DNA of 64,000 bases from Aldehydirespirator sp965116195 (GCA_965116195.1 OZ220491.1:930001-994000); one strand, 5' to 3'. Counted from the stretch's first letter, positions 44,533 through 54,051 are shown. The notes: generated by a model from the sequence alone, not told the origin. Made by a program: numbers and translations.

Positions 44533-44985
44533 TGAGCACCCTGGGTGAATGAGCACGCTGCGTGCGAGCGGTCTGTGCATGAGCACTCTGTGGCGAACAC
44601 CCGGTAATGAGCACCCTGGGGTGAATGAGCAGGCTGCGTGCGAGCGGTCTGTGCATGAGCACTCTGTGGCGAACACCCGGTAATGAGCACCCTGGGGTGA
44701 ATGAGCAGGCTGCGTGCGAGCGGTCTGTGCATGAGCACTCTGTGGCGAACACCCGGTAATGAGCACCCTGGGGTGAATGAGCAGGCTGCGTGCGAGCGGT
44801 CTGTGCATGAGCACTCTGTGGCGAACACCCGGTAATGAGCACCCTGGGGTGAATGAGCAGGCTGCGTGCGAGCGGTCTGTGCATGAGCACTCTGTGGCGA
44901 ACACCCGGTAATGAGCACCCTGGGGTGAATGAGCAGGCTGCGTGCGAGCGGTCGTGCATGAGCACTCTGTGGGCGAGAACTTCGT
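44496..44985. repeat. 75/76-bp array made of rsfS 3'-end copies
   Basis: gtctgtgcatgagcactctg recurs at 44496 (inside rsfS), 44571, 44647, 44723, 44799 and 44875, with a shortened copy near 44951. Each unit repeats the last rsfS codons and stop. Confidence 0.95.
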
Positions 44986-45125
44986 GGGCAATCCGGTCGG
45001 GGTTGCGCTCTAAGCGAAAGAGGTCGTCAACCGGAGGAACTGATCGTCAAGGCGTGAGGTCGTGTCACTTGCGCCCTGAGGTATTGGGGGTGTTCGTGGT
45101 GGCTGCTGTGGGATGTTTCAGGCGG

Positions 45126-46769
45126 TCAACTCTGGCGACGAAGCCTCACCGGGGTGGAGACCTCGGCAAAGAAGTCATTGCCCTTGTCGTCAATCACGAT
45201 GAAGGCCGGGAAGTTCTCCACCTTGATACGCCACACGGCTTCCATGCCCAACTCGGGGTAGTCAAGCACCTCCACTTTGCGGATTGAGTCTTGGGCCAGA
45301 CGGGCCGCCGGGCCGCCGATGGACCCCAGGTAGAAGCCGCCGTGGCGGGCACAGGCTTCGGCTACCGCGCCTGATCGGTTGCCTTTGGCCAGCATCACCA
45401 TTGACCCACCAGCTGCCTGGAACTGGTCCACGTAAGAGTCCATACGCCCTGCGGTGGTCGGCCCGAAAGACCCTGAGGCGAGTCCTTTCGGGGTCTTGGC
45501 GGGGCCTGCGTAATAGACGGGATGATCGCGCAGATACGACGGCATCGCCTCGCCTGCGTCAAGACGTTCCTTGATCCGTGCATGCACGATGTCTCTTGCC
45601 ACCACCAGAGTGCCGGTCAGAGCCAACCGTGTCTTCACGGGGTGTTGTGTGAGTTGGTTGAGGATTGCGGGCATGGGCTGATCAAGATCCACGGGCACCA
45701 CATTGCTGGAGAGTTGATCTTGACGGGCCTCGGGCAGGAACCGGGCCGGATTGGTTTCAAGTCGCTCCAGAAAGAGTCCCTCGCTGGTGATCCTGGCCTT
45801 GGCCTGGCGGTCAGCCGAACAGCTGACAGCGATCCCCACCGGGTTGGACGCGCCGTGGCGGGGCAGGCGAATGACCCTCACGTCGTGGCAGAAGTACTTG
45901 CCGCCGAACTGGGCACCGATCCCGAAGGTTCTGGTCAACTCCAGCACACGCTGTTCCCACTGAAGGTCACGGAAGCCGTGTCCGGTGGTCGGGTCGCCGC
46001 TGGTGGGGATCGAATCGAGGTACTTGGCCGAGGCCAGTTTTGCTGTCTTGAGGTTGTGCTCGGCTGACGTTCCGCCCACCACGAGTGCCAGGTGGTATGG
46101 CGGGCAGGCGGCTGTGCCGAGCAGGCGCAGCGTTTCGTCACAGAAATCCAGCAGCGACTCTTCATTCAGCAGGGCCTTGGTCTGTTGGTACAGGAACGAC
46201 TTGTTGGCTGAACCGCCTCCCTTGGCCATGTAGAACAGTTCGTACACGTTGCCGGGCTTGGCATGGATCTCAATCTGGGCCGGAAGGTTGTTGTTGGTGT
46301 TGACCTCGGTGAACATGTCCACAGGAGCCAACTGTGAGTAGCGCAGGTTGGAGGTCTGGTAAGTGTCATAAACGCCACGGGAAATGGCTTCGGCATCGTT
46401 GGCGAAGGTGAGTACCTGCTCACCTTTGTGTCCCATGATGACCGCTGTGCCGGTGTCCTGGCACATGGGTAGCACACCTCCGGCGGCGATATTGGCATTG
46501 TGTAGCATTTCGGTCGCCACGAACTGGTCGTTTTCGGTGGCTTCGGGGTCATCCAGAATGTTGCGCAGCTGCTGCAGATGGTCAGAACGCAGGTAGTGGG
46601 CAATGTCATGCATCGCCTCGGAGGTGAGTCGGGTCAACGCCTCGGGTTCGACTTTTAGGAAGGTCTTGTCTGCGACACCGACAGTTGAAACTCCTTCGCT
46701 GCTGACCAGGCGGTATTCGGTTGTGTCGGGACCTGGTGGGAGAAGTTCAGAGTATGCGAAGTCCGCCAT
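45126..46769 (-). CDS. fumA: Class I fumarate hydratase (iron-sulfur type)
   Basis: 547 residues. The oxygen-sensitive class I architecture is clear: LPMCQDTGTAVIMGHKGE with a cluster-ligand cysteine, GTAACPPYHLALVVGG, then the beta domain ending VYYAGPAKTPKGLASGSFGP. It interconverts fumarate and malate in the TCA cycle. ATG 46769 has AGGAGA about 8 nt upstream. About 140 nt from 44986 to 45125 after the rsfS array hold nothing further. Confidence 0.95.
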   Translation of the reverse strand: MADFAYSELLPPGPDTTEYRLVSSEGVSTVGVADKTFLKVEPEALTRLTSEAMHDIAHYLRSDHLQQLRNILDDPEATENDQFVATEMLHNANIAAGGVLPMCQDTGTAVIMGHKGEQVLTFANDAEAISRGVYDTYQTSNLRYSQLAPVDMFTEVNTNNNLPAQIEIHAKPGNVYELFYMAKGGGSANKSFLYQQTKALLNEESLLDFCDETLRLLGTAACPPYHLALVVGGTSAEHNLKTAKLASAKYLDSIPTSGDPTTGHGFRDLQWEQRVLELTRTFGIGAQFGGKYFCHDVRVIRLPRHGASNPVGIAVSCSADRQAKARITSEGLFLERLETNPARFLPEARQDQLSSNVVPVDLDQPMPAILNQLTQHPVKTRLALTGTLVVARDIVHARIKERLDAGEAMPSYLRDHPVYYAGPAKTPKGLASGSFGPTTAGRMDSYVDQFQAAGGSMVMLAKGNRSGAVAEACARHGGFYLGSIGGPAARLAQDSIRKVEVLDYPELGMEAVWRIKVENFPAFIVIDDKGNDFFAEVSTPVRLRRQS

Positions 46770-46950
46770 TGCGGGTTTCTCCTTGTTGTAGGTCAGGGGT
46801 GTGGGTCAGGGGTGTGGGTCAGGCTGTCGCAGATGTGGTTTTGGCAGCAGATCACCCGATGCCCGTGTGGGTGAATGCGTCATCTGCGACCGGTACTGCC
46901 GTGAAAAGGTGATCGGGCAGGTTTGATCCGGCGGTGTACCAGAGGTGGGG

Positions 46951-47436
46951 TCAGGCTGTCGCCGACGTACCCGGGAACGGAGCGGGGTCACCGATGTCTC
47001 CGATCACCGGCCGCTGCCATTCCGTGAGTTGGGATATGGCTTCGGCTACTGATCGCCAGTCCTGGGGATCCCAGCCCTGGGCCATCGCCGCGACCGATCC
47101 GTCCTGATGCACCAACAAGAAGGCGGGCAGGAAGTCCACTCCCAGAGCGGCAGGTACGCGCCGTTCGGGATCAGCAAAGGTCAGCAACTCCTGTGCGTAG
47201 GGGCCCAGAAAGCGCTTGGCATCCCGGGCATCGCATGTGACCACCCAACAAGCCCGACATCCGGCACCTGAGTAGTTCACGAGTATCCGCCTGGCTGTGT
47301 GCAAAATCCAGGAACTCTCGTGCGTGTAGGGGTCAAGGATGACAGGAGCGAGCGGGAAGGTGGTGAGCCAGTCCTGCAACGGTCGTGGACGCCCTGACAG
47401 TGGGTTCAACTCGACATCAAGAAGTGCTGCGGTCAT
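46951..47436 (-). CDS. Thioredoxin-fold protein with CRAC motif
   Basis: About 161 residues from ATG 47436. A C-terminal thioredoxin-like domain carries GAGCRACWVV (Cys60/Cys63), VDFLPAFLLVHQDGSV with the cis-Pro region, and QGWDPQDWRSV. A conserved-looking N-terminal ~45 residues (MTAALLDVELNPLSG) precede it. No signal peptide from this start. A copy of its 3' end (gtcaggctgtcgcagatg) sits at 46818, 132 bp downstream of the original. Confidence 0.7.
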   Translation of the reverse strand: MTAALLDVELNPLSGRPRPLQDWLTTFPLAPVILDPYTHESSWILHTARRILVNYSGAGCRACWVVTCDARDAKRFLGPYAQELLTFADPERRVPAALGVDFLPAFLLVHQDGSVAAMAQGWDPQDWRSVAEAISQLTEWQRPVIGDIGDPAPFPGTSATA

Positions 47437-47889
47437 TGCCACCAAGCTAGCGCCGGCCACCGCCCGGCGAAACCCCGCCAAGATGCCCATCTGCGTGCAT
47501 CCATGAGCGGTTGGCTGTCAAGTCGTTATGCAACTCATCCCAACGCAAACTGAGCAACCCGGAGATGTCAAGCGTATCACGGTTCACTGGGATACTCGTT
47601 GGTTCTATCACTTCAGGGTCCAGTTCCTGGCATTCTTGGCTCTTTGACCGTTCACAGTTGGTGCCGTGGGTATCAGGTCCTTTCATGTCATTCCGTGATG
47701 GAGAGCTTCCGCGAAAATGTGGGGTGTGGGGTGCTGTTTGTGGTTGGGTGTGCTGCGTTGATCGGATGGTGTTTCCAACTCCAGTGCGAGTTGAGTCCGA
47801 AGTGTTGAGAAACCGTCGGTCATTTCGTTGGGTTGGTATTTCGAACTCCAGTGAGGGACCGCGGCCTTTGTCGGAGTGGATCGCACCTC

Positions 47890-48450
47890 TGGTTCATTGT
47901 GGTGGCTTTTCGAAGTCCGGTGCGAGTTGCTGTTGGTCTGTTCACGTGTTGTCCTCTGAGAGGTTCCCTGAGAGTTTTATTGTGGTGGCTTTTCGAAGTC
48001 CGGTGCGAGTTGCTGTTGGTCTGTTCACGTGTTGTCCTCTGAGAGGTTCCCTGAGAGTTTTATTGTGGTGGCTTTTCGAAGTCCGGTGCGAGTTGCTGTT
48101 GGTTTGTTCACGTGTTGTCCTCTGAGAGGTTTCATTGTGGTGGTATTTCGAAGTCCGGTGCGAGTTGCTGTTGGTTTGTTCACGTGTTGTCCTCTGAGAG
48201 GTTTATTGTGGTGGTATTTCGAAGTCCGGTGCGAGTTGCTGTTGGTTTGTTCACGTGTTGTCCTCTGAGAGGTTTATTGTGGTGGCTTTTCGAAGTCCGG
48301 TGCGAGTTGCTGTTGGTTTGTTCACGTGTTGTCCTCTGAGAGGTTTATTGTGGTGGCTTTTCGAAGTCCGGTGCGAGTTGCTGTTGGTTTGTTCACGTGT
48401 TGTCCTCTGAGAGGTTTATTGTGGTGGTATTTCGAAGTCCGGTGCGAGGG
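47890..48450. repeat. 71-bp and ~83-bp array copied from the 3' end of the DUF222-HNH gene
   Basis: ttattgtggtgg (reverse complement of the last PPQ codons and stop) recurs at 48416 (the real end), 48345, 48274, 48203 and 48131, 71-72 bp apart, then in two longer ~83-bp units to about 47890. From 47437 to 47890 I see only diverged partial copies. Confidence 0.93.
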
Positions 48451-50461
48451 TTTGTGGTGGTGCCGGGCCAGGGTTGCCGTGGTCGTGATGGGCTGATGTG
48501 AACAGGAGGGGTTGTTCGGGTGCGTGCGCCGGTCCGTGATGATACGGATCAGGTGGGTGCAGGGTGTGGTTTCCTTTGGGGTGTTTGTGGATTTGCCAGT
48601 GGTTGTGGTGGATCAGGTCGTGGCAGTCCCAGCACACCGGGATGAGGTTGTCGATTTTGGTTTCGCCGCCTTGTGCCACGGGCACGATGTGATGGATCTG
48701 GCACATCGCGGGGTGTGCTGCGCAGTGGAAGCACCCGCCCCAACGCGCCAGCAGAAGTCGTCGTTGTGTGTCAGAAGCAGCACGAGCAGCAATAGCTCGC
48801 CAGATGGGTTGGCCTTTGGCGGTGGACAAAATCACAGAGATCCGGGCATTGCAGGTGAGTTTGTCCAGGACACTGGCTGGCAGTCGTTCACCGTCGGGTA
48901 GTTGCGCCACAAGTTCACCGGTCACAGCATCCACTTGAACAATCACGCAGATGTCCGCAAACGCTCTACCCAAACCCGGTTGGCTGTCTGCACTCGTGTT
49001 GGCTCTGTTATCTGCACCACACTCAACACAAAAGCCCGCGTCCGAGCCGTTACCGACACCACCAACTTCGCCGTTGCCGATAACGGTTCCAGTGTCAGCG
49101 CTGAGCGTGTCGCCGCGAGCCCTGTGACCGTTGCTGATGGTTGCTCCAGTGCCGGAGCCGGTAGTACTGCCCGTGCCAGTTTCACCAACATCGCCGTTAC
49201 CCATGATCATTTCAGCGTCAGCGTTACTTGTGCCGACGCATGCTCTGTGACCGTTGCTGATGGTTGCTCCAGTGCCGGAGCCGGTAGTACTGCCCGTGCC
49301 AGTTTCACCAACATCGCCGTTACCCATGATCATTTCAGCGTCAGCGTTACTTGTGCCGACGCATGCTCTGTGTCCGTTGCTTATGGTTGTTTCAGTGTCG
49401 GAGCCTGCATCATTCTCCGTGCCAGTTTCACCAACTTCGCCGTTGCCGATAACGGTTCCAGTGTCAGTACTGTTCGTGTCGCCGCGAGCCCTGTGACCGT
49501 TGCTGATGGTTGCTCCAGCAGTGCCGGTGCTGGTGGTCGTTCCTGGGCGTGTGCGAGAACTTCCCGAGTCGGTGCTGGGACTTGGGGTTGTGATGGTGTT
49601 TGAGGTGAGGTTGTCCAAAGCGTCAGCCATGCACTGATCGAAACTCCGCCGCCTGTCGCGTGCTTTACTGTTGCCGGGTGCTCGGCCGCGTTGGTGGCTA
49701 CCGGATCTACTGCCGTTGGGCGTGCTGTCACGGCCACTGCTGCCAGCCTCTTTGTGGCGCTGCCCACTCGGCTCGTCCTGTTGCGGGTTGCCGCGTTCGT
49801 GTTGGTCTTGCTGTGCGGCGTGTTTTTTGTCGTGTTGGTACAGGCGGTTTGCTTCGGCTCGTAGCCGGTTGCCTATGCGTTTGCCGGTGAGTGGATCAAA
49901 GGTGCCGTGCAACTCGACCATGCCGTTGTCGTTGTCCCAGACGCGTACACAGCGTTTGGCTCGCATGCGTTGATGATCAGCCTCACCACCATCGTCTTGT
50001 TGCTCAGCGATCCAGCGACGGGCTTGTTTGGTGAACTGCTCAGCCCGCAGCGACTCCGCCATCTTCAACAACCCGCCGTCAGCTTCAACCGCATCGGCGC
50101 TGGTGCGTTCCACCGCGTCTGCCAAGCGTTTGGCGTTGGCCAATGACACCCGACCCTGTGCTACCGCGTCTCGTACCGATGGCACCCCGGCAATCGTTTT
50201 GGCGGTTTTGACCTGCCCACGCGCCTCACGACGCGTCAACCCGGTTGTTTCTGCGAGTACCTCGGTGCCGTCGTCGCCATGCCGTTCAGTCACAGCGACA
50301 GCCGAAGCAAGATGGGTTTGGACGGTAGCGATCACCGCGGCTATACGTTTGGTCACTGCCAACACGTCACGCAACTCGCGTGTTGAGGTGCCTCCCGCAT
50401 GGGCAACGTTGAGCATCTCTTTGACAGTGGCCTCGGCCCGGCCTGCGACTTCCATCAACAT
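48416..50461 (-). CDS. DUF222/HNH endonuclease (13E12-type) with internal repeats
   Basis: About 681 residues. DUF222-like helices occupy residues 1-220 (TGLTRREARGQVKTAKTIAG; VWDNDNGMVELHGTFDPLTG). A C-terminal HNH nuclease has zinc-type cysteines (CFHCAAHPAMC), IHHIVPVAQGGETKIDNLIPVC and CHDLIH. The middle 200 residues hold about four 41-residue Gly/Thr repeats (ATISNGHRACVGTSNADAEM). This family is multi-copy in actinobacteria and sometimes linked to mobile DNA. ATG 50461 matches a leaderless promoter; ATG 50491 lies upstream of the -10 box. Confidence 0.85.
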   Translation of the reverse strand: MLMEVAGRAEATVKEMLNVAHAGGTSTRELRDVLAVTKRIAAVIATVQTHLASAVAVTERHGDDGTEVLAETTGLTRREARGQVKTAKTIAGVPSVRDAVAQGRVSLANAKRLADAVERTSADAVEADGGLLKMAESLRAEQFTKQARRWIAEQQDDGGEADHQRMRAKRCVRVWDNDNGMVELHGTFDPLTGKRIGNRLRAEANRLYQHDKKHAAQQDQHERGNPQQDEPSGQRHKEAGSSGRDSTPNGSRSGSHQRGRAPGNSKARDRRRSFDQCMADALDNLTSNTITTPSPSTDSGSSRTRPGTTTSTGTAGATISNGHRARGDTNSTDTGTVIGNGEVGETGTENDAGSDTETTISNGHRACVGTSNADAEMIMGNGDVGETGTGSTTGSGTGATISNGHRACVGTSNADAEMIMGNGDVGETGTGSTTGSGTGATISNGHRARGDTLSADTGTVIGNGEVGGVGNGSDAGFCVECGADNRANTSADSQPGLGRAFADICVIVQVDAVTGELVAQLPDGERLPASVLDKLTCNARISVILSTAKGQPIWRAIAARAASDTQRRLLLARWGGCFHCAAHPAMCQIHHIVPVAQGGETKIDNLIPVCWDCHDLIHHNHWQIHKHPKGNHTLHPPDPYHHGPAHAPEQPLLFTSAHHDHGNPGPAPPQTLAPDFEIPPQ
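49001..49525. repeat. 123-bp in-frame repeat within the HNH gene
   Basis: gtgaccgttgctgatggttg and its variants occur at 49124, 49247, 49370 and 49493, exactly 123 bp apart, encoding 41-residue units. Confidence 0.93.
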
Positions 50462-50468
50462 GACCTGT

Positions 50469-50474
50469 ACTATA
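50469..50474 (-). promoter_or_regulatory. Probable -10 box for leaderless DUF222-HNH mRNA
   Basis: TATAGT on the minus strand is followed by 7 nt and ATG 50461. Confidence 0.5.
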
Positions 50475-50576
50475 TCAACCCCCTGTGACATTACCCACTT
50501 GCTTACAGCACATTTCAGCTGATTATCAAATATTTGAGTCTCCGCGAAAACGTGGGGTGGGAGGGTGGTTGAAGGT

Positions 50577-50681
50577 CTTGTGTGAGGGTCGAGGCCCGGC
50601 TAGCTGTGTGAGGGTCGAGGCCCTGCTAGGTGACACGCATGTTGGTGATGAAAGTAGGCAACGGTCTAGGAGGGCCTCGAC
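50577..50681. repeat. 26-bp direct repeat plus 16-bp inverted copy
   Basis: gtgtgagggtcgaggccc occurs twice in tandem (about 50580 and 50606). Positions 50614-50629 pair with 50666-50681 in 15 of 16 bases around a 36-nt loop. The 460-bp gap 50492-50952 contains this structure and no convincing gene. Confidence 0.7.
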
Positions 50682-50952
50682 GGGGAGTAATGATCCGGCG
50701 CTGCGGGCGGGTTTGGCGCAGCTACGGATGTTGGGGGTGGTTCTTGATGAGCCGCGCCTTCTGGAGGTGACGTTGGAGGCGACCTGGCGGCGGTTGGGTT
50801 GCCCGCACCACGTGCAACGCCGCGAACCACCCTGCTCGGCCTTGCAGAGGCTGTGGTGGGGCCAGTCGGCCTACCCTGATCCTCACGACGGACAGGTGAT
50901 TGATCACCTATCCGCGCACGTTCCAAGGCCGGCAGGTACATAGCATCAAGAG

Positions 50953-51687
50953 GTGCATCCGATGGAGCGGCTGCGATATGTGGCCCGAGCCGGTGGTGTG
51001 CCGGTGGTACCGCTGGTGCGAGAGGCAGCGGCTGCTCTCAGCTATTTCGCCGACGATCCGATGGCCCTGGTCACCGCTTGTCGGCGGTTGCTGGAGCGAC
51101 ACCGCAACTGCGGGCCGCTGGTCTGGTTGGCGGCGCGCATGGTCAGTGCCCTGGATCCTCGCCTGGCAGCGTGCGAGGCGGTGGCCGCGCTCAAGAGCGA
51201 CCCCACTGTTGAGGAGTTTCAGGACGCGCTGCCAGCCGGCGCAACCGTGCTGGTGCCGGGACATTCTGAGACTGTGACAACCGCGCTGTCTGAGCGGCCA
51301 GATTGTCGCCTGCTGGTCTCGGTGGACCCGGGTGCGTTGGTCACTGTTGACCTTGTGGTGATGGAAAGCGACTGTCTGGGACGGTCGGGCGCTTTGGTTG
51401 CCACTGAATGCATCAACGTTGCCGAGGAGGCGAGAGTTCAAGCCGTCCCCGTCTGGCTGCTGGCCGGAGTGGGCCGCGTGCTGCCAGAGCCGATGTGGAA
51501 GGCGTGTCAAGCGGTTGAGGAGTGCCAAGCAGGTAATGATCACGACGCCGCCGGCTCACCAGACCAAGCCGTGCTGAACATGGACCGGCTGGTAACAGCA
51601 GTGGTAACTCCCAAAGGCCTGTTGAGCCCCACAAAGGCCACTCAAAACTCCACCTGCCCCGTAGTACTCGAACTGTTCACACAGTGA
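50953..51687 (+). CDS. IF-2B/eIF2B-like family protein
   Basis: 244 residues. The C-terminal two thirds resemble the eIF2B alpha/ribose-bisphosphate isomerase fold (ATVLVPGHSETVTTAL, VDLVVMESDCLG, AVPVWLLAGVGRVLP), with the acidic residue of the active-site region conserved in type but not proven. Substrate unknown; a sugar-phosphate isomerase role is one option. ATG 50953 has agaggtg upstream. The 3' end (VVLELFTQ and stop) is partially repeated 74 bp downstream (VVLKLFTP-like). Confidence 0.6.
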   Translation: MHPMERLRYVARAGGVPVVPLVREAAAALSYFADDPMALVTACRRLLERHRNCGPLVWLAARMVSALDPRLAACEAVAALKSDPTVEEFQDALPAGATVLVPGHSETVTTALSERPDCRLLVSVDPGALVTVDLVVMESDCLGRSGALVATECINVAEEARVQAVPVWLLAGVGRVLPEPMWKACQAVEECQAGNDHDAAGSPDQAVLNMDRLVTAVVTPKGLLSPTKATQNSTCPVVLELFTQ

Positions 51688-51770
51688 TCCCGGTTCCGGG
51701 TTGTCGCACGTCACGAGGCCGGGCGAGTCGTGCCGTTGTGCTCAAGCTGTTCACACCTTGATCCCATCTG
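51660..51770. repeat. 74-bp duplication of the IF-2B-like gene 3' end
   Basis: ctgttcacac followed by tgatccc occurs at 51673 and 51747. The second copy is diverged. The remaining ~110 nt to the restriction gene show nothing else. Confidence 0.75.
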
Positions 51771-51881
51771 ACGTGCTCATTTCAACGGTGTCACGCCATG
51801 CCCGCCGACTGTCAGAGTGGGTCGCATCACCTCACAAGAATCCCGCGACCAGGGCACCAGAGAGTGATGGACCATCAATAT

Positions 51882-52661
51882 CTAGGAAGCGTGGTGCTTG
51901 AGGAAGTCAATCCACTGCCGGGTCGGGATCCCGGCCAGCGACCGGCTGAGGATGTCATGAATCCAGTCGTTCATGATGCCGATCCGTGCGATCCGTCCGA
52001 AGTTGCCTCCTCTGTCATGGACTGGTTTGTCTGAGGTGTTGCTGCGCTGTCGGTAGGGGGCATTTACCGAGGGCGACTCAATGAGACGGCTTTGCTGTGT
52101 GTCGCGAATGTGCTGCCACCAGTGGTTACGGTACTCGGCCGCGTGTTTGGCTGACCAGATGCCTGGTGAGTCCACCGCTGGAACGCCGGACAATATGTTT
52201 GAAAGGTGCCATGGGACGACTGCCAACAGATCCCATTCTGTGCAAGCCGCTGGTGTGACCGCATACCGGAAGCTCGGTTCCGCTTCTTTCGCCAGCACGT
52301 ACCATCCCTTCAGTTCAACCCCCAGAGCCACATCAAAACCTCCGGACTCGTGCTGGCATCGCAGAAGCACGTCTGGGAACGCCTGAGCTTGTCGGTCAAA
52401 GCGATGGAGGGGCCATTCGTCGTTCGGGTCCCACACATCCCTGATCCGGTTCAGCGTGTGTACCACCTGCACCTCAATGGTGGTTCCAAGCATTGTGTTG
52501 AGAGCGAAGAGGTCGCTTGCGTCAATCCCTTCAATACTGGTAGCTGAGTTGAAGTAGCCCGGCAGGGCCATGAGCGCTTCTTTGACGCGGATCATCAGCT
52601 GGGTTCGCGGATCACCGGGGTCGTGTGTTGGAGCGCTCGGCGCTCGGTTCTGCGAGTTCAC
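51882..52661 (-). CDS. Predicted type II restriction endonuclease (PD-(D/E)XK)
   Basis: 259 residues. FPDVLLRCQ (Pro96-Asp97) followed 19 residues later by GVELKGWYVL (Glu116-Lys118) fits the PD-(D/E)XK nuclease core. Its ATG overlaps the stop of an adjacent DNA methyltransferase (ATGA), the usual layout of a type II system. The N-terminal helical region may recognise DNA. Target sequence unknown. Confidence 0.75.
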   Translation of the reverse strand: MNSQNRAPSAPTHDPGDPRTQLMIRVKEALMALPGYFNSATSIEGIDASDLFALNTMLGTTIEVQVVHTLNRIRDVWDPNDEWPLHRFDRQAQAFPDVLLRCQHESGGFDVALGVELKGWYVLAKEAEPSFRYAVTPAACTEWDLLAVVPWHLSNILSGVPAVDSPGIWSAKHAAEYRNHWWQHIRDTQQSRLIESPSVNAPYRQRSNTSDKPVHDRGGNFGRIARIGIMNDWIHDILSRSLAGIPTRQWIDFLKHHAS

Positions 52662-53752
52662 GTTGTGGTGTTCGCAGGAGTGACGGGAATGGAGCGGAGA
52701 CGCTCTGCGGCCAGGTCGGCGAAGTGCTCCACCAGTTCAGCGCAGTATCCAGCACGTCCCAACTCTGCGGCTGCGACCACCGCGCTGCACAAACCGCCGA
52801 AGGGTTCCCAGACGACGTCGCCTGGGCTTGTGGATGCCGCGATGACGCGGCGCATGAATTCCAGTGGCTTCTGGTTGAGGTGGACGGTGGCGTTGCGCCC
52901 CGGTCGATGCACGCGTGGGGCAGAGCGCACGCCGTTGCCCTTGAGTCGCTCATCACCGTTCAACGGTGGTGCCGACCATACATTGGTGAGCCCGTGGGTG
53001 TGGCTCCACACATCTCGCAACTCGGCCCACTCGTCTGCGGTGACAGGCTTCAACCCGTCCAGCGAGTAGTAGGGGGCCCCATCGGGCCTACCGTGTTGAT
53101 TGGCGTAGGCCACCAGTCGTTGCATCATCTCAGCCGGCGGGAAATACCACAGCCAGTCCTGGGTCAGGTACTTGCGAGTCGCGGCGTTGGCCACTCCGCA
53201 AGCCTCGTTCGCAGATCGCAGCCGCAGTCCAGCGCGTTGCCACTCGTGGCGCAGCCACTGCTTGGCTGGCATCACGCCATCGGGTGTGGGGAACTCCAGG
53301 CATCGCCGGTAAAAGACGCAAACCTCGGTCACCACAGGGAATCTTCGGATCGTGTCGCCGTTGACGTTGCCGGCTATGTGGGCTATGCCCTTGTCCCAAA
53401 CGATGGTCTGCACGTACTCCCAGCCGTGTCGGGCCAGCACCGGGTGTACGTTCGCCCAGCCCAACTCAGTGTTCCAGAACCAGAGAGTTGATGCTGGGCA
53501 AGCGTGTTTCGACCAGCACTCAATATGCGGTTCGTACCAGTCGGCAATGTGCTCGGGCGTGCGAGGATCGCCGGGAAAGCCACCTACTCCGTAGGCACCG
53601 TCGGAGATGATGGCAGCAGGTGTGGGCCATTGACCGTAGGCATCAATGGCATCTCCCCGAAACAGTGACCATGTTCCATGGTGACCGGCTTCGTCAGTCG
53701 GCACATGTTCTCCTTCACGGTGTCCCAGGGGCAGCCTACGCAATCCGGTCAT
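52658..53752 (-). CDS. Beta-class DNA amino-methyltransferase of a type II RM system
   Basis: 364 residues. The catalytic motif IV is ISDGAYGVGGFPGDP (residues 49-63; SDGAY in place of DPPY), and the AdoMet-binding motif I is VVWEPFGGLCSAV near the C-terminus. This order (IV before I) is the beta class, giving N6-adenine or N4-cytosine methylation. ATG 53752 is the last of three tandem start copies; the ribosome site gaggggagga precedes the first copy. The 299-bp gap upstream to the selenoprotein shows no gene. Confidence 0.82.
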   Translation of the reverse strand: MTGLRRLPLGHREGEHVPTDEAGHHGTWSLFRGDAIDAYGQWPTPAAIISDGAYGVGGFPGDPRTPEHIADWYEPHIECWSKHACPASTLWFWNTELGWANVHPVLARHGWEYVQTIVWDKGIAHIAGNVNGDTIRRFPVVTEVCVFYRRCLEFPTPDGVMPAKQWLRHEWQRAGLRLRSANEACGVANAATRKYLTQDWLWYFPPAEMMQRLVAYANQHGRPDGAPYYSLDGLKPVTADEWAELRDVWSHTHGLTNVWSAPPLNGDERLKGNGVRSAPRVHRPGRNATVHLNQKPLEFMRRVIAASTSPGDVVWEPFGGLCSAVVAAAELGRAGYCAELVEHFADLAAERLRSIPVTPANTTT

Positions 53753-53792
53753 GGCTCTCAGTCATGGCTCTCGGTCATGGTCCTCCCCTCTT
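53750..53792. repeat. 13-bp triplication of the methyltransferase start codon
   Basis: ATG 53778, 53765 and 53752 sit in a 13-bp repeat (catgaccgagagc). The strong Shine-Dalgarno lies before the first; that copy reads six codons then TGA, overlapping the second. Confidence 0.85.
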
Positions 53793-54051
53793 GTACGCAC
53801 CCCGCTGGCATTTGGCGAACTTTGGGAGTCGCCGACGAATTCCCTTTCTCAGACTTTCAAGCTAACCGGGCGGTGTGACATGATGAAGTCACGCGACGCG
53901 CCCTCGCTTGTTCGGTCGTTGGCTGTAGCAGACAGGGTCGTCGCCGGTCTGTTGGCTTGTGTTCCTTGTGACGGCTTGGGCAGGCGGGCGCGGTCATGCG
54001 GGACTGGACTCGTCTGGAAGGCGGGTCTTCGGTTGACCTGATCGGCCTCCC

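Noticed and set aside
44433..44991. Minus-strand Cys/His-rich frames across the rsfS array
   Set aside because: Translations of the reverse complement of rsfS 3'-end copies; no independent support.
50577..50681. Insertion-sequence terminal repeats
   Set aside because: No transposase or target-site duplication is visible around the inverted repeat.
50485..50943. Plus-strand frame of 152 residues before the IF-2B-like gene
   Set aside because: No recognisable domain, crosses the inverted repeat and the HNH promoter, and lacks a ribosome site.
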